Assembly: GCA_934463115.1 (NCBI GenBank)
Contig: CAKSIN010000006.1
Coordinates: 1 to 64,000 of the forward strand
Direction of reading: 5' to 3'
Length of the DNA: 64,000 bases
DNA from: an uncultured Clostridia bacterium
Lineage (GTDB): Bacteria > Bacillota > Clostridia > UMGS1810
Shown here: in pieces, positions 44,988 to 54,906 of the stretch
Layout: every line of letters starts with the position of its first letter
Numbering within the stretch: position 1 is the first letter of the stretch
Program-made: the position numbers and the translations under genes
Notes under the pieces: generated by a model
What the model saw: only the letters and a program-made list of their open reading frames with translations
Databases searched by the model: none
What the model was told of the DNA's origin: nothing

Positions 44988-47153
44988 TTAAACAATTTGC
45001 TGTCTGTTAACCAATTTTCGGAATAATCCGTCCTCGTCCTTCGACAGCTCATCAAATGTGCCGTCCTGCACAATCTTTCCGCCGTCGAGCACAATTATTC
45101 TTGAGCAGTTTTTGATTGTGGACAGTCTGTGCGCAACGATAATGCGCGTGCATTTGAGGCTGTCGAGTGTTTCGGAAACAGTCGTCTGAGTTATGTTGTC
45201 AAGCGCGCTCGTCGCCTCGTCGAATATCATAATCCGCGGTTTCGCGGCAATAGCTCTTGCAATCAGTATCCGCTGTTTCTGACCGCCGGATATTGTTCCG
45301 CCCCCGTCGGGCAAAACGGTATTCATACCCATGGGCATATTTCGTATATCATCGGCAATACCGGCTTTTTCGGCTGCGTCCCATGCTTCGTCCAATGTAA
45401 GATTCGGCGATGTTACTGCAATGTTTGAAAATACATCGCCCGAAAAAAGCTTTCCGTTTTGCATCACAATTCCAATCCTTTGGCGCAGGCTCTTGTAATC
45501 GAGTTTCGACAAATCCTTGCCGTCATAGTATATAACGCCTTTTTTCGGCTGTTCAAATCCGAGGAGCAGGCGAATCAGCGTTGATTTTCCGCATCCGGTT
45601 TTTCCCACAACCGCCACATATTCACCCGGCCTGATTTTCAGCGACAGATTGCTGAAAACTGTTTTGTTTTCGCCGTAGCGAAATGTAATATTGTTCATCT
45701 CAATACCGCCCGACAAATGTGTAACCGTCTGCCTGTCGGAGGATATTTCCGGCTCGGTTTCAAAAAACGCCGACAGATTTTCAAGTTTGGGCATTATGTC
45801 GGATGCCATGTCGCATGCTTCAAACAGATTCAGCGCCGCACCGGTTATTATGCCGTAGCATACCGAGAATGAATAAAACTCCGCCGATGTAATGCCTTTC
45901 TTTGCGGCTGTGTAATAAATATACGCACTGCCGGCAACGGTTATAAGCGTGTACAGCGCCATTGAGTATTTGACAACAAACGACGAATCATATTTCAGCC
46001 GTGCTTTTTCGGCATATTTTTTGCCCCATTTGGCAAAGGCTCTTTTTTCGCCGCCGACAAGTTTTATCTTTGAAATACCCGAGATAAGCGAATAGCTTAT
46101 TCCCTGTTCCTCCGCTTCGAGCGTGTCCTGCTTTTCGGTTGACTCGGACTGCAAAAGCATAACCCAAAATGTAAGAGCCACCGTCAAAAACGTCGTAATT
46201 GCCGCCGGTGCGGTCAGTGACGGCACAAAAACAGCTATCCATGTAAAATAGAGTAAAAACAGAATCAGCGTTATCCCTGCGGAAATCACGGTTTCCGAAA
46301 AAGCTTCGCACAGTTCCGTGACCGACTGTACCTTGCTCGAAAGTTCACCGGCGCTGTATTTTTTAAAGAAGTCGGCAGGCAGCGACAGAATACGCATCAT
46401 AACCGCCGAGCCGCACGATACCTCCGTTTTGTTTTTTATTCTCCCTGCCAGCATCATTTTAACTGCCGTAATCATATTTACTGCCGCAGCGGCGCATATG
46501 AGCACAAGCACCGCAAAGAAAAGCGGCTGTATATTCTTTCCGTTTGCTATGTACGAAAACAATATTGTGTAAACGCTCGGCACAATAAGCGATATTGCCG
46601 TTATGAGAATACCGGCAAGCACAAGCCAGCATACGTCAGCCCGGTTTATCGCACCGAATATGTTCTTTGCAAGTTCCTTTCCGTCCAGCTTTTTGAGCGG
46701 ATACGGCTTGTAGAAGCAGTATGCTTTATCCTCAAACAATTCTTCGTCTTTTTTTGAAACACGCACAGGCCGGCCGCTGTGCCTGTCGGTGTAATAATAT
46801 CCCGAAAATTTTCCCGGTATCAATGCCGCCAGCGTGCCGTCTTTAAATTTTGCAAGCATGGGATATGCCGCATCTTTGTACCAGCCGCTGCGCAGCGTGA
46901 CCTCACGTTTCATTATCCCGTGCGGTCTTATGAGGTATTCCGTCTGCGCGTCCGCGTCTTTCAGCGAGCCGGGCAGTTCGCGGCTTTTAACGCCGTAATA
47001 TTCCAGTATTTTATCCGTTTCGTTCTTTGCGTCTCCGCTCTGAAAAAAGGTTTTTGTGCCCGAAACAGCACCGGCAATATCGTGCAGCGCCTCGGAGAGA
47101 GTATCCGCGTCGTCTTTTTTTCTTTGCCGTATTTGTTCGTCAAACCAACCCAC
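44988..47153 (-). CDS. NHLM-type peptide export ABC transporter, second subunit
   Basis: This 721-residue transporter subunit is read from a GTG at 47153, which places AGGGGGG seven bases upstream and gives the family N-terminus M-G-W-F-D-E-Q-I-R-Q-R. The first 130 or so residues form the accessory domain seen in NHLM/NHLP second-type transporters, with no peptidase cysteine. A six-helix ABC membrane domain (about 160-440) and an ATPase domain follow, with Walker A GKTGCGKST, signature SGGQKQR and Walker B MIFDEATSALD. It should pair with the C39-peptidase transporter just upstream to export leader peptides. The stop codon precedes the giant SLH gene. Confidence 0.92.
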   Translation of the reverse strand: MGWFDEQIRQRKKDDADTLSEALHDIAGAVSGTKTFFQSGDAKNETDKILEYYGVKSRELPGSLKDADAQTEYLIRPHGIMKREVTLRSGWYKDAAYPMLAKFKDGTLAALIPGKFSGYYYTDRHSGRPVRVSKKDEELFEDKAYCFYKPYPLKKLDGKELAKNIFGAINRADVCWLVLAGILITAISLIVPSVYTILFSYIANGKNIQPLFFAVLVLICAAAAVNMITAVKMMLAGRIKNKTEVSCGSAVMMRILSLPADFFKKYSAGELSSKVQSVTELCEAFSETVISAGITLILFLLYFTWIAVFVPSLTAPAAITTFLTVALTFWVMLLQSESTEKQDTLEAEEQGISYSLISGISKIKLVGGEKRAFAKWGKKYAEKARLKYDSSFVVKYSMALYTLITVAGSAYIYYTAAKKGITSAEFYSFSVCYGIITGAALNLFEACDMASDIMPKLENLSAFFETEPEISSDRQTVTHLSGGIEMNNITFRYGENKTVFSNLSLKIRPGEYVAVVGKTGCGKSTLIRLLLGFEQPKKGVIYYDGKDLSKLDYKSLRQRIGIVMQNGKLFSGDVFSNIAVTSPNLTLDEAWDAAEKAGIADDIRNMPMGMNTVLPDGGGTISGGQKQRILIARAIAAKPRIMIFDEATSALDNITQTTVSETLDSLKCTRIIVAHRLSTIKNCSRIIVLDGGKIVQDGTFDELSKDEDGLFRKLVNRQQIV

Positions 47154-47167
47154 AGATATCATCCCCC

Positions 47168-49330
47168 CTATTCGTTTGAAATAAGTTTTGTATAAATTCC
47201 GTTTGCGCGGTACAGCTCGTCGTGAGTTCCGCGTTCGGCGATTGTGCCGTTCTCCATAACGATTATCTCGTCACAGTCGCGTATTGTCGAAAGTCTGTGC
47301 GCAATTATTATGCATGTTATCCCGCGTGCCGCAACGGAGCTTACCACCTCGTGTTCCGTTGCACTGTCGAGGGCGCTTGTCGCCTCGTCCATAATTATGA
47401 TTGTGGGATCCTGCGCAAGAACACGGGCAATTTCCAGGCGCTGTTTTTCGCCGCCGGAAAAGTTTTTTCCGTTTTCATAAACCGCACCGCCGTAGCCTTG
47501 GTCGCGCTCAATAATCGCGTCATGAATTTTAGCGTCGCGGCATGCCATTATCATTTCAAAATCCTCAATGGAGTTATCCCACATTTTTATATTGTTTGCC
47601 ACAGTGTCGCAAAACAGTGTGATGTCCTGGTCTACCACGGCAACGGAACCGGTAAATTCCGCTCTGTCTATCTCGTCCGCCGTTTTTCCGTCGAACAGAA
47701 TACTTCCGCTCCACGGCTTATACAAACCGGCTATGAGTTTTGCTATTGTTGATTTTCCGCAGCCGGACGCACCTACTATTGCTATTTTTTCGCCCGGTGA
47801 AATTTTCAGGCTGAAATTCTTAACAAGCGGCTCGGCAAGCGGCGAATAGCCGAATGTCACATCCGACAGTTCAATATCTCCCGACAGTTTGTCATATTCG
47901 CGTCCGCTGTCCGATTCGCCGTTTTTAAAGCTGTCGGCAGGGTATTCCATTACATCCTCGATTCGCTCCATACTGCACCGCAGTTCACCGACGCTTTCAC
48001 CTGCGGCAATGAGTTTTCTTGCCGGTTTTGAAAACGCTGTAAGAAATCCGCCAAACGCGAGCAGACTACCCATGGTAAACCTGCCGTTCATTATCAGCCA
48101 CACACCGATGGATAACACAAATATCTCGGCAAGGGATGAAACAAGCTCCGGCAAAACACCGATTCTGCAATCGATTTTTAAATACTCCGCTTTTGCGGCA
48201 TTTACGCTCGCACTGTAACCTGCCCATTTTTCAAAAAAGCTGTTTTCCGCGCCGCTTGCCTTTATTGTTTCTATCATTTCTATTCCGGACACGGTTGCGC
48301 CGGCAAGTTTGCCCTCGTCGCGCATCATGACACGCAGTATATTTGTTCTTTTTTTAGTGGCGTATCCGCACAAAAATATGTTGAGCAAAACGCTCATTAT
48401 TCCGACAAGCGTCAGCGGTACGCTGTAGTTTAACATTATCACAAGATACAAAACAAGCATCAGCGCGTCCAGCGCAATCGGGGCAAATATGTTTATAAGC
48501 AGTGACGCAATTTCACCGTTTGACACCATTCGAACCTGAATGTCGCCCGCCATTCTCTGTGAAAAAAATTCCGTTGGCAAATGTAATATTTTCCACATAA
48601 ACGAGCTTGAACCCGTCGCGGAAAATTTTCCGCTTATTTTCAGCATTCCGGCTTCCTTTGCACCGAGTATCATAGCCCATACGATTCCCAAAACACAAAT
48701 CAGCGACACAAACGGGACTAAATATGCGGCATATGAACTGTCCAGTATAAAATCCTCAAACACCTTTGACAACGATAGATATATAATTTCTATTACCGAA
48801 ATTACAAAGGTTGTTGCGGTTACAAATGCCACCGCGCCTGCCGCGCCCGTCAGCCTTTTTCTTGTAAAAGACAGCATACTGCGCCGTCTGCCTGATTTTA
48901 CAAAGCTTTCGCCCGGTTCAAAACACAGGCATATACCCGTGAACGCGTCGTCAAATTCGCTGTCCGACACCCAGATTCTGCCCCTTGCCGGATCATTTAT
49001 AAGCGCTTTCCCTTTGCTGAAACCGCACAGCACAACAAAGTGATTGAAATTCCAGTGTATAATGCACGGAAAATTCACATTGTTCTTTAGTTCATCCGGC
49101 TCAAACCGATATGCCTTTGTGGCAAGGCCGTAGTTGTTTGCGGCTTTCAGGATATTCTTGGCATTGGAGCCGTCGCGCGATACTCCGCAGTCGTGCCGAA
49201 CCTTTTCAATCGGCAGCCATTTTTTGTAGTATGCCAAAATCATTGCAAGGCAAACAGCGCCGCATTCAACAGCCTCAAGCTGCATAATAACGGGCACATT
49301 TACATATTTTTTCTTCGCTTGCTTTTGCAA
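47168..49330 (-). CDS. NHLM-type peptide export ABC transporter with C39 peptidase
   Basis: This 720-residue protein cleaves and exports double-glycine leader peptides. The N-terminal C39 peptidase has all key residues: Gln17, Cys23 (in EAVECGAVCL), His97 (NHFVVL) and Asp113 (NDPARG). Membrane helices at about 160-430 are followed by an ATPase domain with Walker A GASGCGKST, signature FSGGEKQR and Walker B IIMDEATSALD. The TTG at 49330 has GAGGT at good spacing; a GTG at 49339 is also possible and overlaps that site. It is 10 bp after the secretion protein gene and 14 bp before the second transporter. The natural substrate may be the peptide encoded at 35979-36155. Confidence 0.93.
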   Translation of the reverse strand: MQKQAKKKYVNVPVIMQLEAVECGAVCLAMILAYYKKWLPIEKVRHDCGVSRDGSNAKNILKAANNYGLATKAYRFEPDELKNNVNFPCIIHWNFNHFVVLCGFSKGKALINDPARGRIWVSDSEFDDAFTGICLCFEPGESFVKSGRRRSMLSFTRKRLTGAAGAVAFVTATTFVISVIEIIYLSLSKVFEDFILDSSYAAYLVPFVSLICVLGIVWAMILGAKEAGMLKISGKFSATGSSSFMWKILHLPTEFFSQRMAGDIQVRMVSNGEIASLLINIFAPIALDALMLVLYLVIMLNYSVPLTLVGIMSVLLNIFLCGYATKKRTNILRVMMRDEGKLAGATVSGIEMIETIKASGAENSFFEKWAGYSASVNAAKAEYLKIDCRIGVLPELVSSLAEIFVLSIGVWLIMNGRFTMGSLLAFGGFLTAFSKPARKLIAAGESVGELRCSMERIEDVMEYPADSFKNGESDSGREYDKLSGDIELSDVTFGYSPLAEPLVKNFSLKISPGEKIAIVGASGCGKSTIAKLIAGLYKPWSGSILFDGKTADEIDRAEFTGSVAVVDQDITLFCDTVANNIKMWDNSIEDFEMIMACRDAKIHDAIIERDQGYGGAVYENGKNFSGGEKQRLEIARVLAQDPTIIIMDEATSALDSATEHEVVSSVAARGITCIIIAHRLSTIRDCDEIIVMENGTIAERGTHDELYRANGIYTKLISNE

Positions 49331-49340
49331 CAGACACACC

Positions 49341-49814
49341 TCAATTCGTCAAAAGAAGTATCGGAGAAACCGACTTTGTGATAACCTCTGTTTCATATAT
49401 GCCGTCATCCAAATCCGCGCGCAGCAGCGCGGCATAAACCCAGCTGTCCTTGCTGTACAATCCGACATGGGCTGCATATTCAGGCATAGCCTCGGAAACC
49501 TTTTCCGGCACATCGGAAACACTGCTCATTGCATATGACTTGCCGTTTATGCGAAAATCCGTTTTTTCGCCGATATCATCTATATTGTTTTCGCCGACAA
49601 AGCATGTTGCCACACCGCCGCGGCACACCGTTACGGCTGTCTGCGTTATTTCCACCTTTCCGAAGATTCCCCACAGCAAAAGCGACAGAACCACAATCAT
49701 ACACGCGGCTGCCACAATCCACAGCCTGACGCTTATTGCCTTTACATAATCGTCTATCCTTTCCGGAGATGAGATTCTCTCAAGGCTCTTTTTTCTGAAT
49801 AACTCTTTCTTCAA
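49341..49814 (-). CDS. Short NHLM-type secretion (membrane-fusion-like) protein
   Basis: This 157-residue protein has the start typical of NHLM secretion proteins (ELFRKKSLERISSPERIDDYV), one membrane segment at about 30-52 (IVAAACMIVVLSLLLWGIF), and a short periplasm-side-like beta domain. Classical members have 300-400 residues with a coiled coil; this one lacks it and resembles the short form. A TTG at 49814 is chosen from its spacing to GAGGTG; the GTG at 49826 overlaps that site. It would link the transporter to the outside. It is in the same operon as the two ABC genes. Confidence 0.8.
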   Translation of the reverse strand: MKKELFRKKSLERISSPERIDDYVKAISVRLWIVAAACMIVVLSLLLWGIFGKVEITQTAVTVCRGGVATCFVGENNIDDIGEKTDFRINGKSYAMSSVSDVPEKVSEAMPEYAAHVGLYSKDSWVYAALLRADLDDGIYETEVITKSVSPILLLTN

Positions 49815-49827
49815 CTTTTGTAACACC

Positions 49828-50241
49828 TCATTTTTCCAGGCTTTTTTTCACTTTTAAAATGTTTTGCCCGTCCTTGTATTCATACACAATCTCGTCCATT
49901 GTTTTCTTTACCATATATATTCCGAGTCCGCCGATTTCTCTTTCGTCGGCGGAAAGCGACGTGTCGGGATCGGCTTTTTCCAGCGGATTGTACGGAACGC
50001 CGTTGTCTATAAATGTCAGAATAACGCACAGCGGATTTCCCGAAACCTCCACACGCACGGTGGCAGGGCCTTCATCCGGCTTGTAGGCATAGTGCGCAAT
50101 ATTTCCGAAAAGCTCATCTATTGCAATATCAATCTGTGCCTGTGCCTTTTTCGGGCAGTGATACAGCGCGAGCAATCCGTCAACAAATTCGGTAACTTTT
50201 TCAATATTTTCAATTTTTGCCGCAACGGTTAATTCATTCAT
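49828..50241 (-). CDS. RsbW/SpoIIAB-type anti-sigma factor serine kinase
   Basis: This 137-residue GHKL ATPase is of the switch-kinase type. The N-box has Glu43 and Asn47 (DELFGNIAHYAY), the G1 box is D79-N-G, and G2 is GGLG at 104-107. The family binds a sigma factor or other target and phosphorylates a STAS antagonist. The antagonist (54590) and the PP2C phosphatase (next gene upstream) are in the same operon. No sigma factor gene of the sigma-B type lies nearby, so the target may be another protein or a distant sigma factor. The start almost touches the stop of the phosphatase gene. Confidence 0.92.
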   Translation of the reverse strand: MNELTVAAKIENIEKVTEFVDGLLALYHCPKKAQAQIDIAIDELFGNIAHYAYKPDEGPATVRVEVSGNPLCVILTFIDNGVPYNPLEKADPDTSLSADEREIGGLGIYMVKKTMDEIVYEYKDGQNILKVKKSLEK

Positions 50242-51936
50242 TCAGTTACCCTCCGTATCCATTTTCGTTTTGTATTCAAGGCACAGCATTGTTATATCGT
50301 CAAACTGGTCTGCCTCTCCCACAAAAGCGTCAATATCATTTTTCACATCGTTTATTATTTCATCCGGAGCTTTTCGGCTGCTGCCGCTGAGCACGTCATT
50401 CAGCCGCTTTGCGCCGTACAGCTCGTTATCGCTGTTCACCGCCTCCGTGACACCGTCGGTGTACTGGAATATTTTATCGCCTGCGTCAAGCGTTATTTTC
50501 CCCGATGAATACTTCATATCCTCCATACCGGCAAGTACAAAACACGGTTTTATCTTATACGGTTCAAAACCGCCCGATTTTTTGCATATATACGGCACTT
50601 CGTGACCTGCGTTCACAAACGCAAATTCGCCCGTTGTCAAATCCAGAACGCCCTCAAAAGCCGTTACAAACAACCCCTCGCTGTTTGATTCGCACAGGAT
50701 ATTATTGACCGTTGTAAACACATCGCCCAAATCCCTGCCGGGCAAGGTGTGGTCTTTGATAAGAGTCTTTGCAATTACCATAAACAGCGCTGCCGGAACA
50801 CCTTTTCCCGACACATCCGCCATGACAATTGCTATGTGCCTGTCGTCCACCATAAAGAAGTCGTAAAAGTCTCCGCCGACTTCCTTTGCCGGAGTCATCT
50901 GCGCGTATATGTCAAACTCACGCCGCTCAGGGAATGCCGGGAAAATACACGGCAGCATGGACGACTGAATGTGTGTTGCTATATCGAGTTCGGCGCCGAT
51001 TCTCTCCTTTTCCGAGGTGATTGCCGTCAGTTCCTCAATGTATGTGTTAAGGTCGTATTCCATTTTCTTTACCGAGTCGGAAAGTTTTTCAATTTCGTCG
51101 CCCGTTCGGATATTCAGTTTTGCAATTTGTGACGCGCCGCCTTTGTTTTCCTCCTGTTTTTCGGATACAAACGTACTTGCGGCGTCACTCAGAACATTTA
51201 TCGGATTAATGAGGAATTTGTTTACCAGCATCAGAACCGCCGCGGCGATAATAAGGGCCAAAACCGCCGTTATGAGTATAAGCGTTATGAGAAAGTCGCG
51301 CCTGTCGCTCATTATTTTGTTCATTGAAATATCAACCAGCGCAACGCCAATCACGCTGCCGTTTTCATCCTTAATCGGCGATGACGCGGAGCACAGCCAG
51401 CCGTATTCGGGCAGGTTGGTTATAAATGCCGGAAATTCATAATCACCGGCTTTTATCTTTTCCACATGTTCCGGCTGTACGTCGTCAAACATTCCCGGCA
51501 TGCACGGCTCATCGGCGCTTGAATCGACAAGATAGAGGTCTTTCATGGTTTCGACATCGGTATAACCCAGATACAGCGACTCGGCTTCGTTGTCCTCTCT
51601 CAGCTTTGTGAGGATTCCGAGGAGTTCCTTGTACTCCGGCATATCGGTTATATACTCAAATCCGTCATAGTATTCCTTCGATTCGCTGTCGGGAACTCCG
51701 CCGCTTTTTTCGCAGGCTGCGCGGTACGTTTTCAGAACTTCGGCGGCTACCGCACCGACCTTCTCCGAATCGACAACCGACGCTGCCGATTTTGATATAG
51801 ACATTGCGAGCGAGCTGTAATGCCTCCTGAAGCTGTCCGTGTATGTATTGTAGCTTATAAACACAATGCTTGCGGACAAAATCAGCGTAAACAAAAGTAT
51901 TACCGCAATTGTTTTGAATTTGAGTGACACTCTCAC
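50242..51936 (-). CDS. Membrane-anchored PP2C (SpoIIE/RsbU-type) serine phosphatase
   Basis: This 564-residue sensor phosphatase has a membrane helix at about 8-28, an extracytoplasmic Cache-like sensor region (about 30-205), a second helix (about 213-240), a HAMP-like linker, and a PPM/SpoIIE catalytic domain (about 325-555). Metal-site motifs VGGDFYDFF and MADVSGKGVPAALFM are intact, as are DAGDKIFQYTDGVTEA and QFDDITMLCL. It should remove phosphate from the STAS protein and so free it to bind the kinase. The start GTG at 51936 has GGGGGAG upstream. It sits 13 bp after the MATE-fusion gene and 1 bp before the kinase gene. Confidence 0.92.
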   Translation of the reverse strand: MRVSLKFKTIAVILLFTLILSASIVFISYNTYTDSFRRHYSSLAMSISKSAASVVDSEKVGAVAAEVLKTYRAACEKSGGVPDSESKEYYDGFEYITDMPEYKELLGILTKLREDNEAESLYLGYTDVETMKDLYLVDSSADEPCMPGMFDDVQPEHVEKIKAGDYEFPAFITNLPEYGWLCSASSPIKDENGSVIGVALVDISMNKIMSDRRDFLITLILITAVLALIIAAAVLMLVNKFLINPINVLSDAASTFVSEKQEENKGGASQIAKLNIRTGDEIEKLSDSVKKMEYDLNTYIEELTAITSEKERIGAELDIATHIQSSMLPCIFPAFPERREFDIYAQMTPAKEVGGDFYDFFMVDDRHIAIVMADVSGKGVPAALFMVIAKTLIKDHTLPGRDLGDVFTTVNNILCESNSEGLFVTAFEGVLDLTTGEFAFVNAGHEVPYICKKSGGFEPYKIKPCFVLAGMEDMKYSSGKITLDAGDKIFQYTDGVTEAVNSDNELYGAKRLNDVLSGSSRKAPDEIINDVKNDIDAFVGEADQFDDITMLCLEYKTKMDTEGN

Positions 51937-51949
51937 CTAAAATCTCCCC

Positions 51950-53683
51950 CTATATGTAAACCGCAAGCGAATTAAATCCGCCGCATTTATGATACATCAG
52001 TTTTTTTGTATTATTTTTTATCATAGTCATGCTTATTTCATCTATGTTAAAATCATTTTCCGCCGTTATCTTTCCCGTTACAAACGAAAACGGGTTAAAT
52101 TCCACCGCGTTGTCAAGAAAATAGAGGACAAAATCGCCGTTTTCAAGAGCAAGCAGCGTAATGCGTATCCTGCCGCCGTGGATATTCCCTATGGCATTGC
52201 GTATAATCGACATGCATATTTCCTCCGTTACCAGTGTAACGGCAAATTCACGTTTTGCATCGGCTCCGATGCTTTTGCAAAACTCACTGCATTGCCGCAA
52301 AGCGTTTTCGATATCGTCGGCACCCGAAAGTGTGATGCGGAAAATCCTGCCGCTGTCGAGCATGCCGCGTTCATTAACAATACTGTGGCAAACCGCTTTG
52401 AATATCAGATACGACAAAATCTCCGTTATCGGATACATAAACCATATTGCCAGAATACCCGTCTGCGAAAGAACGAGCGCACACAGTATGAGCAGTGCAA
52501 ACTCCCTCATTACAACAATCAGAAATGACGGCAGAAACAGGTTTTTGGACTGATAATACTTTTCGTTTATTATATTTAGTCCCAAAGGAGCAAAACCGAT
52601 GCAGTAAATTCTGACCGCCGCGGCACATTCCGAAACCAAATCCGCCGTGATACCGAAAAACAGCGAAATTCTTTCGGCATTTGCTGCTATAAGCGCTGCT
52701 GCGGCAGCACACATGCAAACCGCCCATATCTTTGACAGTTTAAGTATATATTTGCAGTCGCCGCTGTTGTTTTCGCCAGTGAATGTGCTGACAAGCGGCT
52801 GTGCCGCCTCGGCTATGCCGTTGCAGAGGTATATCGTGAAAAATGACACATTGTACACAATATCAAATATCGCAACACCGCCCGCGCCGCTCCTTGACAT
52901 AAGCAGCCTGTTTATAAACAGGAAAAACACCAGCTGCAAAAGATGCCGCACGGATGTTGCAAATCCCGTTTTGAAGCAAAACAGCGTTTCCCTGATATCA
53001 AACGCAAATTTTTTTATTTTTATCACATCGGCTTTTTTGCCGATTATTCCGGGAGCATACACGGCAATTGCAACAGCCGAACCGATAACGGTCGACAGCG
53101 CAGCCCCCTTTGTGCCCAATCCGCAGAATATAACCAATACGATATTAAGCAGAATATCCGTGGTATTTCCTATCAAAAAGCCTGCCGAAGCGAGAGGCGC
53201 ATTATTGTCGTTTCTCAAAAAATTTGCAAAAACAACATTCAGCATCAAAAGCGGCGCACCGGCGGCTATGATTCTTACATAATCGCGGCCTGCATAATAA
53301 ACACTGCCGTCTGACTTTTGTGTGCCGAGGAGATTAAGGCACGGCTCGGCAAAAACATTGACAATCACAGCTATGGCGCATCCCAGAGCCAGCACCGACG
53401 TCCATGTGCGGTTAAAGCACCGGCGGGCACCGTCAACATCGCCCTCGCCGAGTTTCTGCGAAAACAGAACACTGCCGCCGATTCCGAGTCCGTCCATAAA
53501 AAGGTTTATCAGCATAAACAACGGCAGGCAAAGGCTTATCGCCGCAAGTCCCACTTCGCCCAGCTTTTGCCCCACAACGAGTGCGTCCGCCATATCCGCC
53601 AGAGCAAAACCGAAAGACGAAATAACCGACGGTATCATCAGGCGATAAAACATTTTCGGTATAAAATAATCCCTGTGCTTCAT
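51950..53683 (-). CDS. MATE-family transporter fused to a degenerate GHKL ATPase domain
   Basis: This 577-residue protein has a MATE efflux domain (about 1-440, 12 hydrophobic segments). A C-terminal soluble domain (about 440-577) is related to the RsbW-type kinase. In that domain the N-box reads EEICMSIIRNA, where serine replaces the ATP/Mg-binding asparagine. The G1 region is DNAVEFNPF and the G2 glycines are missing (DEISMTMIKNN). It probably cannot phosphorylate and may bind a STAS partner instead. The ATG at 53683 overlaps the upstream gene's stop by 4 bp (ATGA), so the two are coupled. The substrate is not known. Confidence 0.88.
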   Translation of the reverse strand: MKHRDYFIPKMFYRLMIPSVISSFGFALADMADALVVGQKLGEVGLAAISLCLPLFMLINLFMDGLGIGGSVLFSQKLGEGDVDGARRCFNRTWTSVLALGCAIAVIVNVFAEPCLNLLGTQKSDGSVYYAGRDYVRIIAAGAPLLMLNVVFANFLRNDNNAPLASAGFLIGNTTDILLNIVLVIFCGLGTKGAALSTVIGSAVAIAVYAPGIIGKKADVIKIKKFAFDIRETLFCFKTGFATSVRHLLQLVFFLFINRLLMSRSGAGGVAIFDIVYNVSFFTIYLCNGIAEAAQPLVSTFTGENNSGDCKYILKLSKIWAVCMCAAAAALIAANAERISLFFGITADLVSECAAAVRIYCIGFAPLGLNIINEKYYQSKNLFLPSFLIVVMREFALLILCALVLSQTGILAIWFMYPITEILSYLIFKAVCHSIVNERGMLDSGRIFRITLSGADDIENALRQCSEFCKSIGADAKREFAVTLVTEEICMSIIRNAIGNIHGGRIRITLLALENGDFVLYFLDNAVEFNPFSFVTGKITAENDFNIDEISMTMIKNNTKKLMYHKCGGFNSLAVYI

Positions 53684-54564
53684 TTGCACTCTGCCTCCCA
53701 TATATGATTTTTCCCTATGGGACAAAGACTGCTCTTCATTCGTCTTATACCCTCAATTCCCAAATCCTCTTCGTGATTGCAGAATGTGTATTTTCCGTCC
53801 AATGAGCGCAGATATTCGCGCAGAGCATAGTATGCAATTCCTTTCGGCGCACCGGGCGAACATTTTCCGATGAGAACATCCACCGTATCCTCTGTCAGCG
53901 GAAATCCCGCAAAAACACTGACCGGCACATCATCCGAATACAAAACAATACCGTTTATGTCAAGCCCGATTCTTTCGTCAAGAGCGATTTTTGCAATCAT
54001 GTCATCCGACAGGCCGCCCTCGCCGACATGGTGTTCGGCTGTGTACCACTCATTTGCAACGTTCATTGCGTCATCTATGGTGATATCCGATATTTTATTA
54101 ACCGTTATGCGGTGTTCTCTGTCAATTTTTCGTATTTTCCGTCTTACCTCGGAAAATTTACTGCCGCCGAGCGATATGTATTCCGAAATATTGCATATGT
54201 ATTCGTCGGACGGTTCGTCACGTCTGAATTCCCACTTCCCGGGAAATCTTTCCTCCAGCCATTTTACGTCGCTTTCGCAAAGATAGCGCAGCAAAAGCGG
54301 TTTATCCGACATTTTTTCGCAAATAAAGCTGTATATCTCACGCTCGTCTCCGCACGGAAAAAACCACGTGCCGCTTTCCGCGCCGCCGCATTGTACGGCA
54401 AAAAAATCTTCACCGCAAACAAGCGACAGTCCCATTGCCTGCTGCCACAGGTACAAAGACGCGAACGCGTGAGAGGACAGAATATGCCCGTATTTAAAGC
54501 GAATTTTCTCTATGAATTTTTTGTGTTCAAAGTCTATTTTTCGTATGTCAACCGGAAATTCCAT
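53680..54564 (-). CDS. DUF2156 / phosphatidylglycerol lysyltransferase C-terminal-like protein
   Basis: This 294-residue soluble protein resembles the C-terminal GNAT-like domain of MprF (DUF2156). Typical features are the N-terminal pattern F-I-E-K-I-R-F-K-Y-G, the K-x-R-R-K-I-R-K-I segment, and near the end NHEEDLGIEGIRRMKSS. MprF's membrane flippase part is absent, so lipid aminoacylation is not certain; related free-standing proteins may transfer acyl or aminoacyl groups. It starts 25 bp after the STAS gene and ends coupled to the MATE-fusion gene. The aminoacyl-transfer role is family-level inference. Confidence 0.85.
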   Translation of the reverse strand: MEFPVDIRKIDFEHKKFIEKIRFKYGHILSSHAFASLYLWQQAMGLSLVCGEDFFAVQCGGAESGTWFFPCGDEREIYSFICEKMSDKPLLLRYLCESDVKWLEERFPGKWEFRRDEPSDEYICNISEYISLGGSKFSEVRRKIRKIDREHRITVNKISDITIDDAMNVANEWYTAEHHVGEGGLSDDMIAKIALDERIGLDINGIVLYSDDVPVSVFAGFPLTEDTVDVLIGKCSPGAPKGIAYYALREYLRSLDGKYTFCNHEEDLGIEGIRRMKSSLCPIGKNHIWEAECK

Positions 54565-54589
54565 AACCGTTTCTCCCCGCAGTCTTTTA

Positions 54590-54886
54590 CTATTCTATAG
54601 TAAGTATTTCGGAAAATCCCGTTACCTCAAAAATATCGGCAATGGTACTGTTGACATTTTTTATTATCATTTTCCCCTGTCTGTTCATAACCTTTTGAGA
54701 CGAAAGAAGAACACGCAGTCCGGCAGAAGAAAGATATTCCAGATTTTCAAAATCGAATATCAGTGTTTCCACCGCAGACAGACTTTTTTTAAGCTCCGTT
54801 TCGAGCTGCGGAGCGGATACCGTATCCAACCTGCCTTCAAGCTCTATTGTAAGTGTTGAATCATCTCTTATTTTTTTAATATCCAT
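54590..54886 (-). CDS. STAS-domain anti-sigma factor antagonist
   Basis: This 98-residue protein is the SpoIIAA/RsbV-type component of a partner switch. The phosphorylatable serine is Ser53 or Ser54 in EYLSSAGLRVLL, and the N-terminal strand pattern T-L-T-I-E-L-E-G-R-L-D is canonical. In its unphosphorylated state it should bind the kinase at 49828. It is the first recognised gene of the minus-strand operon, just downstream of a 23-residue frame. GAGGAG precedes the ATG. Confidence 0.95.
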   Translation of the reverse strand: MDIKKIRDDSTLTIELEGRLDTVSAPQLETELKKSLSAVETLIFDFENLEYLSSAGLRVLLSSQKVMNRQGKMIIKNVNSTIADIFEVTGFSEILTIE

Positions 54887-54906
54887 ATTAAATTCTCCTC
54901 ATTGTA

